Shown here: in pieces, positions 1 to 9,436 of the stretch | Layout: each line of letters begins with the position of its first letter | Numbering within the stretch: position 1 is the stretch's first letter | Assembly (NCBI GenBank): GCA_021776515.1 | Contig: JAJFFS010000011.1 | Span: forward strand, 124,001-188,000 | Reading direction: 5' to 3' | Origin: Robiginitomaculum sp. | GTDB taxonomy: Bacteria > Pseudomonadota > Alphaproteobacteria > Caulobacterales > Maricaulaceae | DNA length: 64,000 nt | The notes under the pieces: model-generated | Database searches by the model: none | The model's input: the letters and a program-made list of their open reading frames with translations, nothing else | Told to the model about the DNA's origin: nothing | Position numbers and translations under genes: made by a program

Positions 1-174
1 TACCACCGCATGGAGCACCGTGCTTTCAGATTTTTAGAAATTTAAACCCCGGTTTTCATACACGTATCTTTGCTTTATTTTACCTTTGGTGAAACACCTG
101 TCAGGAAATACAGTCGCGCATTGATTTTTGCGATGCGCAGAGGCACAAGACCGTACACCATACGGGAAATAAAA

Positions 175-1692
175 ATGTCAAAACCACGCAACGATATTGC
201 TGCCAATACTCTTGATTTTGAAGAACATGCCCTGATTGCCCCCACAGGGTTTCGTGAATATGATGCTCGCTGGTGGTTTGGCCGATTGGACAGCAGCACC
301 CCCCCACAAATCAACCTGTTAGGCATTCAAGCCCTGGGGTTTGGTCTGGGTACACTTATTCATGAACTGGGCAAAACACCTGCCATTGTGGTCGGCCATG
401 ATTACCGTTCTTATTCTCTGTCGATCAAACAGGCGCTAACACTGGGTTTGATACGCGCCGGTGTGCGAGTTCATGATATTGGTTTGGCACTATCACCAAC
501 CGCCTATTTCGCCCAGTTTGACCTGGATGTGCCTTGCGTGGCCATGGTCACTGCCAGCCACAATGAAAATGGCTGGACCGGGGTTAAAATGGGGGTAGAG
601 CGCCCTTTGACCTTTGGCCCTGAAGAAATGGAGCGCTTAAAAGACATTGTTCTTGGTGATGAGGGTATAGAGCGCTCCGGTGGGGCATTAATCCATGAAC
701 ATGGTGTGCGCGACCGTTATTTGGCTGATCTGGCATCCGGAGAAAAGCTGAAGCGTAAAATCAAGGTTATCGCCGCCTGCGGCAACGGTACAGCGGCAGC
801 ATTTGCCGTACAGGCGCTGGAAGCTATTGGTGCCGAAGTGGTGCCGGTGGATTGTACACTCGATTACACTTTCCCGCGCTACAACCCCAACCCGGAAGAC
901 ATGAAAATGCTGCATGCCATGGCTGATGCAGTACGTGAACATGGCGCAGATCTGGCGCTGGGTTTTGATGGCGATGGGGACCGTTGCGGCGTGGTGGATA
1001 ATACGGGCGAGGAAATATTTGCTGACAAGGTAGGTGTCATGCTGGCGCGTGACTTATCAGCACAGTTTGAAAATGCTGTTTTCGTTGCCGACGTTAAATC
1101 TACTGGCATTTACGCCATGGACCCGGTGCTAAAAGCCAATGGCGCCACCACAGATTATTATAAAACCGGACATTCCTATATTAAACGGCGTACCAATGAA
1201 CTTGGTGCCATAGCCGGGTTTGAAAAATCAGGTCATTATTTTTTCCGCCCTCCCATTGGGCGCGGCTATGATGATGGCCTGGTAACGGCTATTGCCATTT
1301 TACACATGCTGGACCGCAACCCTGAAAAGTCCATGGCGGATCTGAAGAACGCCCTGCCCAAAACCTGGGGTAGCCCCACCATGTCGCCAGCCTGTGCCGA
1401 CGAGGTTAAATACAATGTAGTGGCGAAGATTGTTGCCGAGTATGAAGCAGGCTTTGCCGCCGGGGAAACCATTATCGGCCAGCCCATTACCAATGTCGTC
1501 ACCGTCAATGGTGTGCGGGTAACGCTGGAAGACGGCACCTGGGGGCTAGTGCGAGCCTCTTCCAACACTCCTAATTTAGTGGTGGTGGTTGAAAGCCCGG
1601 CTTCAGAGGAAAACTTGCGTGCCATGTTTGCCGATATAGAACGGCGGCTGGCCAAACACCCGGAAGTTGGCGCATTTGACCAGAAGCTTTAG
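175..1692 (+). CDS. Phosphomannomutase/phosphoglucomutase
   Basis: This 505-residue alpha-D-phosphohexomutase should interconvert the 6- and 1-phosphates of glucose and/or mannose in the cytoplasm. The phosphoserine loop TASHNENGWTG, the metal loop GFDGDGDRCG, the sugar-binding GFEKSGHYFF segment and a C-terminal RASSNTPNLVV phosphate-binding loop are all visible in the usual order. The reading frame is open from 70, but family homology begins shortly after the ATG at 175, which follows a GGGAAAT stretch, so I chose 175. It is 24 bp upstream of ugd on the same strand. Its glucose-1-phosphate would feed GalU, encoded 3 kb away. Preference for glucose or mannose cannot be read from the sequence. 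Confidence 0.9.
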   Translation: MSKPRNDIAANTLDFEEHALIAPTGFREYDARWWFGRLDSSTPPQINLLGIQALGFGLGTLIHELGKTPAIVVGHDYRSYSLSIKQALTLGLIRAGVRVHDIGLALSPTAYFAQFDLDVPCVAMVTASHNENGWTGVKMGVERPLTFGPEEMERLKDIVLGDEGIERSGGALIHEHGVRDRYLADLASGEKLKRKIKVIAACGNGTAAAFAVQALEAIGAEVVPVDCTLDYTFPRYNPNPEDMKMLHAMADAVREHGADLALGFDGDGDRCGVVDNTGEEIFADKVGVMLARDLSAQFENAVFVADVKSTGIYAMDPVLKANGATTDYYKTGHSYIKRRTNELGAIAGFEKSGHYFFRPPIGRGYDDGLVTAIAILHMLDRNPEKSMADLKNALPKTWGSPTMSPACADEVKYNVVAKIVAEYEAGFAAGETIIGQPITNVVTVNGVRVTLEDGTWGLVRASSNTPNLVVVVESPASEENLRAMFADIERRLAKHPEVGAFDQKL

Positions 1693-1716
1693 CTTTATAA
1701 ACATAGGAAACCGCTT

Positions 1717-3030
1717 ATGCGCGTAGCAATGGTAGGAACCGGTTATGTCGGCCTGGTATCAGGTGTGTGTTTTGCTGATTTTGGCCATCAGGTTATTTGT
1801 GTTGATAAAGATGCCGACAAAATAGCGCTGCTGAAAGAGGGTGGCGTCCCTATTTATGAGCCGGGTCTTGAAGATCTGGTTGCCAATAATGTCCGTGAGG
1901 GCCGCCTTGCTTTTTCCACTGATTTGAAAGCAGCCGTCGCCAATGCTGATGCAGTGTTTATCGCTGTTGGTACACCATCGCGCCGGGGGGATGGGTTTGC
2001 AGACCTTTCTTATGTGTATGCTGCGGTTGAGGAAATTGCCGCTGCCATGGATGGGTTTACCATAGTTGTAACCAAATCAACCGTACCGGTAGGGACAGGT
2101 GATGCGGTCGAGAAAATCATCAAAAAAGCGCGGCCAGATGCCGAATTTGCAGTAGTTTCCAACCCGGAGTTTTTACGCGAAGGTGCGGCCATTAGTGACT
2201 TTAAACGCCCGGACAGGGTGGTTGTCGGCACCGAAGATGAGCGCGCACAGGAAATTATGCAGGCGCTTTACCGGCCTCTGTTTTTAAACGAAACACCTAT
2301 TGTCTTTACGTCTCGCCGATCATCAGAAATGATTAAATATGCGGCAAATGCCTTTCTGGCCACCAAGATCACTTTCATCAATGAAATGGCGGATTTATGC
2401 GAACGCACCGGCGCCGATGTTCAGGCGGTATCCCGAGGCATCGGGCTGGACAAACGCATCGGGTCCAAATTTTTACATGCCGGACCAGGTTATGGCGGCT
2501 CATGCTTTCCCAAAGACACGCTGGCGTTGGTGCGTACGGCAAAAGAGGCCGGCACCCCGTTGCAACTTGTCGAGGCCGTGATTGCGGTCAATGCTCAACG
2601 CAAAAAAGCCATGGCCGACAAAATTATATCTGCGTGCGGTGGTGATGTTGAGGGAAAAACCATTGGTGTTTTGGGTCTGGCTTTTAAACCCAATACCGAT
2701 GACATGCGCGATGCACCCAGCCTCGATATTATTCCGGCACTGATTAAAAGCGGGGCCAATGTACGTGCCTATGACCCCGAAAGCATGAACGAGGCCCAGG
2801 AGCTCATTGATGATGTAGTATTATGTGAAGGGCCATACGATGTGGCGGAAAGTGCCGATGCCCTGGTCATTATCACCGAGTGGGATCAATTTCGCGCCCT
2901 TGATCTGGAGCGCATAAAGGGCGTTATGAAAACACCCCTTATGGTGGATTTGCGTAATATTTATTCGCCCGCAGGCATGGCAGACCTTGGCTTTGCCTAT
3001 GAAGGCATCGGGCGTTCACAAGAAAGCTAA
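1717..3030 (+). CDS. ugd: UDP-glucose 6-dehydrogenase
   Basis: This 437-residue protein of the UDP-glucose/GDP-mannose dehydrogenase family oxidises UDP-glucose to UDP-glucuronate with two NAD+. It has the N-terminal Rossmann motif GTGYVGLVSG, the conserved VAVGTP-type stretch, NPEFLREG, and the catalytic cysteine in GPGYGGSCFPKD, followed by the C-terminal UDP-binding domain (GLAFKPNTDDMRDAPS). Length is standard. A TAGGAAA ribosome-binding site precedes the ATG. It probably forms an operon with the upstream mutase and converges with glmM, the two stop codons overlapping by 4 bp. Confidence 0.95.
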   Translation: MRVAMVGTGYVGLVSGVCFADFGHQVICVDKDADKIALLKEGGVPIYEPGLEDLVANNVREGRLAFSTDLKAAVANADAVFIAVGTPSRRGDGFADLSYVYAAVEEIAAAMDGFTIVVTKSTVPVGTGDAVEKIIKKARPDAEFAVVSNPEFLREGAAISDFKRPDRVVVGTEDERAQEIMQALYRPLFLNETPIVFTSRRSSEMIKYAANAFLATKITFINEMADLCERTGADVQAVSRGIGLDKRIGSKFLHAGPGYGGSCFPKDTLALVRTAKEAGTPLQLVEAVIAVNAQRKKAMADKIISACGGDVEGKTIGVLGLAFKPNTDDMRDAPSLDIIPALIKSGANVRAYDPESMNEAQELIDDVVLCEGPYDVAESADALVIITEWDQFRALDLERIKGVMKTPLMVDLRNIYSPAGMADLGFAYEGIGRSQES

Positions 3031-4358
3031 AGCGCGCCCAGAGCATCAGCAACAATTTTGATCGCCTGACGGGCAGTATGTGGGCTTTCACTTTCTGCCA
3101 TAACCCGAATAAGCGGTTCAGTGCCAGAGGGGCGAACCAGCAAGCGCCCGCTTGCCCCCAGTATGGCTTCAGCCTGATGGCAAGCATCCATAATGTCTTT
3201 ATTTTCCATAGGGTTTTCACCATCCGGGCGTACAACATTTTGCATGAATTGCGGCAAAGCCGTAAATGGTCGCAAGACCTGGCTTGCGGGCAACGGCGAT
3301 GCAGCCAGAACTTTAAGCACCGCCACTGCCGCGATCAGACCATCGCCAGAAGGGCATAGATCCGGCATCCGCAAATGTCCCGATTGCTCACCGCCAAGAT
3401 TGGCGCCCAGCTCAGCCAAACGCGCTGCCACATAACGATCACCCACCGCCGTGCGCTCTAAAGATAAACCAAGACCATCCAGATAATGCGCTAAGCCCAG
3501 ATTAGACATGTGCGTCGCCACCACAACGCCGCCGCGAAGTAACCCGTGTTCCGCCCAGTCACGGGCAATACTGGCCAACAATAAATCTCCATCGATCAAC
3601 CCGCCCTTTTCGTCGACCAGCAAAACCCGGTCTGCATCACCATCAAAGGCAATACCAGCATCTGCTCCTTGAGCAACAACTGCTTTTTGCAAGGCTTGTG
3701 GTGCCGTTGATCCGCATTCCAGGTTTATGTTTTCGCCATCAGGGTCAGCGTATAAAACGTCTGTTTTTGCTCCCAGGTCAGTCAGAATTTTTGGGGCCAG
3801 AACAGAGGCCGCACCATGTGCACAATCAACCACCAGACGCATGCCCTTTAGGGGGGTACCCGGTGCTGAAGCCTTTACGGCCTGCACATAAAGTTCACTA
3901 ACCGCCGAGGTCCGGTCAATACGGCCAATCACTGTGCTTTTGCCGCCCTGATCCGCCGCACCCGTATTAATTATGTCCTGTAAAATACCCTGCTCGGCCT
4001 CATCAAGCTTGTCGCCGGACCGACCGAAAAATTTAACCCCATTGTCTTCCGCTGGGTTATGCGAAGCCGTAAGCATAATGCCCAGTGCGGCACCACGTTC
4101 TCGTACTGCCAGACCGACCGCCGCCGTGGGGACCACACCGGCAAGCAACACATTGGCGCCGCCAGAAACAAGCCCCGCTGTGAGCGCCGCCTCCAGCATA
4201 GGGCCTGAGGCCCGCGTATCTCGGCCAATAAAAACCAGCGCACCAGAGCCCACAAAACTGGCGGCCGCCTGACCTATGCGGCACATACTCAAGGCATCTA
4301 TGGGGGCTTTATTGGCTTTACCGCGCACGCCATCTGTACCAAATTTGATCGTATGCAT
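3027..4358 (-). CDS. glmM: Phosphoglucosamine mutase
   Basis: This 443-residue enzyme converts glucosamine-6-phosphate to glucosamine-1-phosphate on the way to UDP-GlcNAc for peptidoglycan and LPS. The start KFGTDGVRGKAN, the phosphoserine loop TASHNPAEDNG, the metal loop AFDGDADR, GGEQSGH and the C-terminal RPSGTEPLIRVM phosphate loop are all GlmM signatures, which separate it from the phosphomannomutase 1.3 kb away. It is transcribed against its neighbours and divergently from galU, leaving a 91 bp shared promoter region (4359-4449). Confidence 0.95.
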   Translation of the reverse strand: MHTIKFGTDGVRGKANKAPIDALSMCRIGQAAASFVGSGALVFIGRDTRASGPMLEAALTAGLVSGGANVLLAGVVPTAAVGLAVRERGAALGIMLTASHNPAEDNGVKFFGRSGDKLDEAEQGILQDIINTGAADQGGKSTVIGRIDRTSAVSELYVQAVKASAPGTPLKGMRLVVDCAHGAASVLAPKILTDLGAKTDVLYADPDGENINLECGSTAPQALQKAVVAQGADAGIAFDGDADRVLLVDEKGGLIDGDLLLASIARDWAEHGLLRGGVVVATHMSNLGLAHYLDGLGLSLERTAVGDRYVAARLAELGANLGGEQSGHLRMPDLCPSGDGLIAAVAVLKVLAASPLPASQVLRPFTALPQFMQNVVRPDGENPMENKDIMDACHQAEAILGASGRLLVRPSGTEPLIRVMAESESPHTARQAIKIVADALGAL

Positions 4359-4449
4359 GGCTTCATTCCTGTCTAAATAGCGCCATGTTCAGTATTGCCT
4401 TGATCATGGCAATTGCCTAGAGAGGCACCAGTATTTTTTCTTTTGGGGA

Positions 4450-5334
4450 ATGTTTGTGAAACCACTTCGTAAAGCCGTTTTACCCGTTGCCGGCCTGGGT
4501 ACCCGTGTATTGCCCGCAACCAAATCTATTCCAAAGGAAATGCTGCCCGTGGTCGACCGCCCCGCCGTTCAATATGTGGTGGATGAGGCTATTGAAGCAG
4601 GTATTGAACATATTATTTTTGTAACGGGCCGGGCCAAAAGCGCCATTGAAGATTATTTTGACCGTGCTTTCGAGCTGGAAACTATACTGCGCGGCAAAGG
4701 CAAGAGCGATGTTCTTGAAGCCCTGAATACAATTTTGCCAGAACCGGGTACAATGAGTTTTGTACGCCAGCAAGCTCCGCTGGGCCTTGGCCATGCCATC
4801 TGGTGCGCCCGCGACATTATCGGTGATGAACCGTTTGCCGTGCTTCTGCCTGATGTACTGATTGAGGGGCAAACCGGATGTTTGGCACAAATGGCCAAAG
4901 TCTACGCCGAACATGGTGGCAATATTATTGCTGTGGACGAAGTACCAAATACCGACGTGCACAAATATGGCGTAATAGACCCCGGCACAAAAACTGGGCG
5001 GTTAAGCGAAATGCGCGGCATGGTCGAAAAACCTGCCGCCCAGGATGCGCCATCAAATTTGAAAATTACTGGCCGCTATATTTTACAACCTGAAATTCTT
5101 GAATTACTTGAAAATCAGGAAACCGGCGCTGGCGGCGAGATACAGCTTACCGATGCCATGGCCCGGCTAATGCAGAACCAACCATTTCATGCCTATGAAT
5201 ATGAAGGCATGGATTTTGACTGTGGTGACCGGCTTGGTTATTTGCGGGCAATCGCGCATTTTGCACTGGGTCACAAGGAATTGGCGGTTGGCGCTCGCGC
5301 CATTTTTGAAAATGCATTGGCCCATAAATCATAG
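4450..5334 (+). CDS. galU: UTP-glucose-1-phosphate uridylyltransferase
   Basis: This 294-residue nucleotidyltransferase makes UDP-glucose from UTP and glucose-1-phosphate. It shows the N-terminal nucleotide-binding motif PVAGLGTRVLPATKSIPKEMLP, the conserved VDRPAVQYVVDEA, QQAPLGLGHAIWCA, FAVLLPDVL and GGEIQLTDAMARL segments. The ATG at 4450 is used; a GTG two codons later is an alternative. It lies 9 bp before sqdB on the same strand, and its product is the substrate of both SqdB and Ugd, so the pair makes metabolic sense. Confidence 0.95.
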   Translation: MFVKPLRKAVLPVAGLGTRVLPATKSIPKEMLPVVDRPAVQYVVDEAIEAGIEHIIFVTGRAKSAIEDYFDRAFELETILRGKGKSDVLEALNTILPEPGTMSFVRQQAPLGLGHAIWCARDIIGDEPFAVLLPDVLIEGQTGCLAQMAKVYAEHGGNIIAVDEVPNTDVHKYGVIDPGTKTGRLSEMRGMVEKPAAQDAPSNLKITGRYILQPEILELLENQETGAGGEIQLTDAMARLMQNQPFHAYEYEGMDFDCGDRLGYLRAIAHFALGHKELAVGARAIFENALAHKS

Positions 5335-5343
5335 GAATTTTTC

Positions 5344-6513
5344 ATGCGAGTTCTCATATTGGGTGGTGACGGGTTTTGCGGCTGGCCAACAGCGTTACAT
5401 TTTTCTGCAAATGGCCACGACGTCACCATCATAGATAATTTATCCCGGCGCAATATCGACAATGAACTGGCGGTTGGCTCGCTTACCCCCATTCGTTTCA
5501 TGAACGAACGTCTGGATGCCTGGAAAGAAGTTTCAGGACGCGACATCACATTCAAACGTATTGATGTAGCAAAAGAGTATGATGCTTTGCTAGCGCTAAT
5601 AAAAGACTTTGCCCCTGATGCCATTGTTCATTTTGCCGAACAGCGTGCGGCACCGTATTCGATGAAATCTGCATGGCACAAACGCTATACGGTGGATAAC
5701 AATTTGAACGCTACCAATAATGTTCTGGCGGCCATTGTAGAATCCGGTGTGGATGCACATCTGGTCCATTTAGGCACCATGGGCGTATATGGTTATGGCA
5801 CGGCGGGTGCCAAAATACCCGAAGGCTACCTGACCGTTCGCATTGAAAACGGCGACGGTGACCTGGTTGAAACAGAGATACTCTACCCGGCCAATCCCGG
5901 GTCCATCTATCATATGACCAAAACCCAGGACCAGCTTTTTTTCGCTTTTTACAACAAAAATGACAATATTCGCATTACCGACCTGCATCAGGGCATAGTC
6001 TGGGGCACTCAAACCAAAGAAACGCGAAAGGACGAACGCCTGATTAACCGGTTCGACTATGATGGTGATTATGGCACGGTTTTGAACCGGTTTTTAATGC
6101 AATCTGCGATGGGATACCCCCTGAGCGTGCATGGCACGGGCGGCCAAACCCGCGCCTTTATCCACATTCAGGACACGGTGCGTTGCATCGAACTGGCGGT
6201 GGAAAACCCACCACAACACGGCGAACGAGTGTGTATTTTTAACCAAATGACCGAAACCCACCGTGTGCGTGACCTGGCTAAAATGGTTGCTGAGCGTACA
6301 AATGCTGAAATTGCTTTCGTCGACAACCCCAGAAATGAAGCGGCTGAAAACGAACTTATGGTAGAAAACCAGCACTTGCTGGGTCTGGGGCTAAACCCGA
6401 TCACATTAGAAGAAGGGCTTCTGGATGAAGTGGTTGGCATTGCCCGTAAATATGCGGACCGGTGCGATGTGAGCAAAATTCCCTGTGTTTCCTATTGGAC
6501 GGCACGAGATTAA
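5344..6513 (+). CDS. sqdB: UDP-sulfoquinovose synthase
   Basis: This 389-residue extended short-chain dehydrogenase/epimerase should convert UDP-glucose and sulfite to UDP-sulfoquinovose, the head-group donor of the sulfolipid SQDG. The N-terminal NAD motif GGDGFCGWP, NLSRRNIDNELAVGSLTPI, the HLGTMGVYGYG stretch and the catalytic SIYHMTK (Tyr-x3-Lys) are characteristic of SqdB rather than of GalE or RmlB. It directly follows galU (9 bp). No SqdX/SqdD-like lipid glycosyltransferase is seen nearby, so the acceptor is not settled by context. Archaeal homologues use the product in protein glycosylation, which is an alternative role. Confidence 0.9.
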   Translation: MRVLILGGDGFCGWPTALHFSANGHDVTIIDNLSRRNIDNELAVGSLTPIRFMNERLDAWKEVSGRDITFKRIDVAKEYDALLALIKDFAPDAIVHFAEQRAAPYSMKSAWHKRYTVDNNLNATNNVLAAIVESGVDAHLVHLGTMGVYGYGTAGAKIPEGYLTVRIENGDGDLVETEILYPANPGSIYHMTKTQDQLFFAFYNKNDNIRITDLHQGIVWGTQTKETRKDERLINRFDYDGDYGTVLNRFLMQSAMGYPLSVHGTGGQTRAFIHIQDTVRCIELAVENPPQHGERVCIFNQMTETHRVRDLAKMVAERTNAEIAFVDNPRNEAAENELMVENQHLLGLGLNPITLEEGLLDEVVGIARKYADRCDVSKIPCVSYWTARD

Positions 6514-6522
6514 TACCCGTCT

Positions 6523-7392
6523 CTATTCATCGTTAAACACGCCTGACTGAACCAGTTTTTCAAGACGCTTTAGTTGCGCCTTGGCTTTGCGCCATTCCCA
6601 CCAGACAAAGGCTATTTTCGGTCCATCCACCAGATAGCGGCGCCACATTCTTTTTGGCTCGCTCAAAAGCCGGTAAAGCCATTCCAGCCGCATCCTTTGC
6701 ATCCATTGCGGGGCCCGGCGAACCTTGCCCGCAAGAAAATCAAGTGATGCGCCAACACACAGAGCCGTGCCTTCACAGTCTCCACGGCGCAAACATGAAC
6801 GGGCAATCATTTCCTGTTGTGGTGAACCAACACAAATAAACGTAAACCTTGCCGGGTTTTTAAATATAAATTCTGCGCATTGCTCTATCGCCAGCAAGTT
6901 ATGTCGCAAACCCATGGGCGGTTCATACCAGCGCACATCCTTAAGGCCATATTCTTGCGTAACAGTCTCTATGGCTTTTGCATTGGCACCAATGATGGTT
7001 ACGGTTTCTGTCGGATCGATTGATGTTTCAAAAAGATAACGCGTCAGATCCGAACCCGGCGTAACGGCTACTTTTTCACCACTAATGAAGGCAATTAATT
7101 CCAGTATGCGCGAATCGCACACCGTCAACCATGCTTGCGCGTAAAGCTGGCGCACCCAATTAGATTCCGTCTGCAAACGCACCAAATGGTCGACATTAGG
7201 CGTCACCACAAATTTAAAGGCACTACCTGGCGGACGGTCGCTGATGCGCGCCGCTGTTTGCGCAAAATCGACACGATCAAAGGTTGCGTTCAAAAACCAC
7301 AAATGGCGACTTTGCTGTCGTCTGTCTTTATCACCACGGTGTTTTCGGCGGCGGTCCGGGCCCGCAACAGGGGTATGACCAATAGCGCTCAT
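6523..7392 (-). CDS. WecG/TagA/CpsF-family glycosyltransferase
   Basis: This 289-residue GT26-family transferase typically adds the second sugar to a lipid-linked precursor at the inner face of the membrane. Family segments are clear: VVTPNVDHLVRLQ, the CDSRILELIAF stretch, VTIIGAN, ICVGSPQQEMIA, CVGASLDFLAGKVRRAP and RLEWLYRLLSEPKRMWRRYLV. The frame is open further upstream, but the ATG at 7392 follows an AGAAGGTGA ribosome-binding site and removes overlap with the divergent ada-like gene. The N-terminus is Arg/Lys-rich. It converges on sqdB with 9 bp between stops. Donor sugar and acceptor are unknown. Confidence 0.85.
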   Translation of the reverse strand: MSAIGHTPVAGPDRRRKHRGDKDRRQQSRHLWFLNATFDRVDFAQTAARISDRPPGSAFKFVVTPNVDHLVRLQTESNWVRQLYAQAWLTVCDSRILELIAFISGEKVAVTPGSDLTRYLFETSIDPTETVTIIGANAKAIETVTQEYGLKDVRWYEPPMGLRHNLLAIEQCAEFIFKNPARFTFICVGSPQQEMIARSCLRRGDCEGTALCVGASLDFLAGKVRRAPQWMQRMRLEWLYRLLSEPKRMWRRYLVDGPKIAFVWWEWRKAKAQLKRLEKLVQSGVFNDE

Positions 7393-7515
7393 GGGTTTTT
7401 CACCTTCTTGTTTTCGACATCTATATCTCAAAGCTCTTAACGGAGCCCTTAAAAGGTTTTTTTTGAACAGCAATATCCGGGTGGCGCATAAATCTATAAT
7501 GGCTAAATTGACCCC

Positions 7516-8340
7516 ATGAGCACATATAGAAATGATTATGAACGCATCACCAAAGCCCTTGGCTTTTTGGACAATCATTGGCTGGACCGACCGGACCTGG
7601 AAGCCATTGCGGCCCATGTGGGACTTAGCGCGGCACATTTTCACCGCCTGTTTTCGCGGTGGACAGGTACCAGCCCCAAACGCCTTATGGATGCGCTTGC
7701 CCATGCCCATGCCCGCACCTCTTTGCTTGAGGGATTAAGCGTGCTGGATGCCAGTTATGAGGCCGGATTATCTTCACCGGGACGCCTGCACGATCTTTTT
7801 ATTGCCCATGAAGCCACCACACCGGGGGAAGCCAAGGCGAGGGGCAAAGGTCTGGAATTTATCTGGGGCGTTACGTCCTGCCCCTTTGGCCTGGCGGTTA
7901 TGCTCATTTCTCCGCGTGGCCTTTCAGCCCTGGGGTTTGCTGACCCGGGTGAGGAAATGGATGTTTTTGAAGACCTGCGCAGTCGTTATCCGGCGGCAAT
8001 TTTCACCCGCAATGACGAACAAGCGGTGTCATTATGCGCCGATATTTTCAAAGAGGGCAAACCCGTACCCCTGGCCCTTTATGGGACGCCCTGGCAGAGG
8101 CAAGTCTGGCGGGCCTTGCTGGCCATTCCGTCCGGGAAAAGTGCACGATATGCAGATATTGCCAAAACCGTTTGTTCGGCAAAAGCCGCACGGGCCGTCG
8201 GGGCCGCCGTCGGGCGCAACCCCATATCCTGGCTTATCCCCTGCCACCGGGTATTAGGGGCGGACGGGCGGTTGACCGGGTATCATTGGGGTGTAGAGCG
8301 CAAGCGATCCATGCTGGTCTATGAGGCAATTACGGAGTAA
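7516..8340 (+). CDS. Ada-like AraC/methylguanine methyltransferase
   Basis: A 274-residue fusion of an AraC-type helix-turn-helix domain (residues about 1-105) and an O6-alkylguanine-DNA alkyltransferase domain (about 115-270). The active-site motif PCHRV is present (SWLIPCHRVLGADG), with the Asn/Trp hairpin TPWQRQVWRAL and the helix-turn-helix residues ARAVGAAVGRNP. It repairs O6-methylguanine by transferring the methyl group to the motif's cysteine. Unlike E. coli Ada it lacks the N-terminal zinc/Cys38 domain that senses methylphosphotriesters, so how it would be switched into an activator is unclear. Many alphaproteobacteria have this short form. Confidence 0.9.
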   Translation: MSTYRNDYERITKALGFLDNHWLDRPDLEAIAAHVGLSAAHFHRLFSRWTGTSPKRLMDALAHAHARTSLLEGLSVLDASYEAGLSSPGRLHDLFIAHEATTPGEAKARGKGLEFIWGVTSCPFGLAVMLISPRGLSALGFADPGEEMDVFEDLRSRYPAAIFTRNDEQAVSLCADIFKEGKPVPLALYGTPWQRQVWRALLAIPSGKSARYADIAKTVCSAKAARAVGAAVGRNPISWLIPCHRVLGADGRLTGYHWGVERKRSMLVYEAITE

Positions 8341-8349
8341 AGCAGGTCT

Positions 8350-8964
8350 ATGAATACGGGACCATTGATCGCCATTGCGTTTATCGCACTTGTTTTTGCG
8401 CTGGCTGCTTTACGCACCGGGCTAGGGTATTTGAACGTGCACCGTGATGCTGCCGAAGAATGGCCCGCGTATAAAAAAGACCTCTCACAGCTTGTCAAAG
8501 GACTGGGTGCTGAACAATTTCAACGCGCTTATATTCGTGCCTATGGTCCACGAGGACCTCTATATGGCATCATCACACTCCTTGCCGCGGCAGTTCTTAC
8601 ACCGCCTATCATGCTGGTACTAACAGAGCTTTATGGAATTTTCATTGCCGAGCCAACCAACGGATCCGGTCTGGCCAGCGCCAATCTGACCAATGAAGTA
8701 CAACGCCAGTTTCGCCGGGATGGACCGCTGGTTTATTCATTTTTTCTGTTTTTTGGATTAATTGCCTCATGGGGGCTGATTGCCTTTATTGTTGCCCACA
8801 GATTTCATAAAACCCGCCCGGGATCTCTGGAAGACGAATTACGCGTGGCCCGCGGCGAAGCCGATCACCCCGATGCGCTCTTGTCTCGCTCCCGGCCCAA
8901 ATGGTCGCCTCTGATACAAACACAAGAAGGCCTGAAACTGCCTGATCAACCAAAAGAGGAATAA
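8350..8964 (+). CDS. Hypothetical inner-membrane protein
   Basis: This 204-residue protein is not recognised as a named family. It has three hydrophobic segments, at about residues 4-21, 74-98 and 130-152, and a charged C-terminal tail. A short AGGTC precedes the start. It sits 9 bp after the ada-like gene, and its TAA is followed immediately by the ATG of the glyoxalase gene, so the three are probably co-transcribed. Function unknown. Confidence 0.75.
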   Translation: MNTGPLIAIAFIALVFALAALRTGLGYLNVHRDAAEEWPAYKKDLSQLVKGLGAEQFQRAYIRAYGPRGPLYGIITLLAAAVLTPPIMLVLTELYGIFIAEPTNGSGLASANLTNEVQRQFRRDGPLVYSFFLFFGLIASWGLIAFIVAHRFHKTRPGSLEDELRVARGEADHPDALLSRSRPKWSPLIQTQEGLKLPDQPKEE

Positions 8965-9426
8965 ATGGAATACTTGCATACCATGGTGCGTGTTAGTGAC
9001 GTGGACGCTTCTTTGCGCTTTTTTGAACAAGGCCTTGGTCTAACAGAGCTTCATCGCGTCGAGAATGAAACCGGGCGTTTTACTCTTGTTTTTCTGGCAT
9101 CCTCCAAGGACGTTGCCCGCAATGCCCCCCATGACGGTAATGGCTTTACGGCTGGTCTGCCCTTGTTGGAACTGACATGGAACTGGGACGAAGCGGGATA
9201 TGAGGGTGGTCGTAACTTTGGCCATCTGGCCTTTCAAACCGATGACATTTATGCTCGCTGTGCACATTTACAAACAATGGGCGTAACCATAAACCGCCCG
9301 CCCCGGGATGGTCGCATGGCCTTTGTGCGCTCCCCGGATGGTATTTCGGTTGAGCTATTGCAAAAGGGCGAACCTTTAGCCCCACTTGAGCCGTGGAAAA
9401 GTATGGAAAATCAGGGTGAGTGGTAA
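8965..9426 (+). CDS. gloA: Lactoylglutathione lyase (glyoxalase I)
   Basis: A 153-residue vicinal-oxygen-chelate protein. The beginning, YLHTMVRVSDVDASLRFFEQGLGLTEL, with metal-ligand His near residue 5, the ETGRFTLVFL segment, LELTWNWD with its Glu ligand, GHLAFQTDDI and the C-terminal SPDGISVELLQ are typical of GloA. It would detoxify methylglyoxal as its glutathione hemithioacetal. The start codon abuts the stop of the upstream membrane protein. Confidence 0.88.
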   Translation: MEYLHTMVRVSDVDASLRFFEQGLGLTELHRVENETGRFTLVFLASSKDVARNAPHDGNGFTAGLPLLELTWNWDEAGYEGGRNFGHLAFQTDDIYARCAHLQTMGVTINRPPRDGRMAFVRSPDGISVELLQKGEPLAPLEPWKSMENQGEW

Positions 9427-9436
9427 ATTTGCGAGG

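Noticed and set aside
1-174. Possible end of an upstream gene
   Set aside because: No frame with recognisable coding content was found; the extension of the first gene to 70 lacks family similarity.
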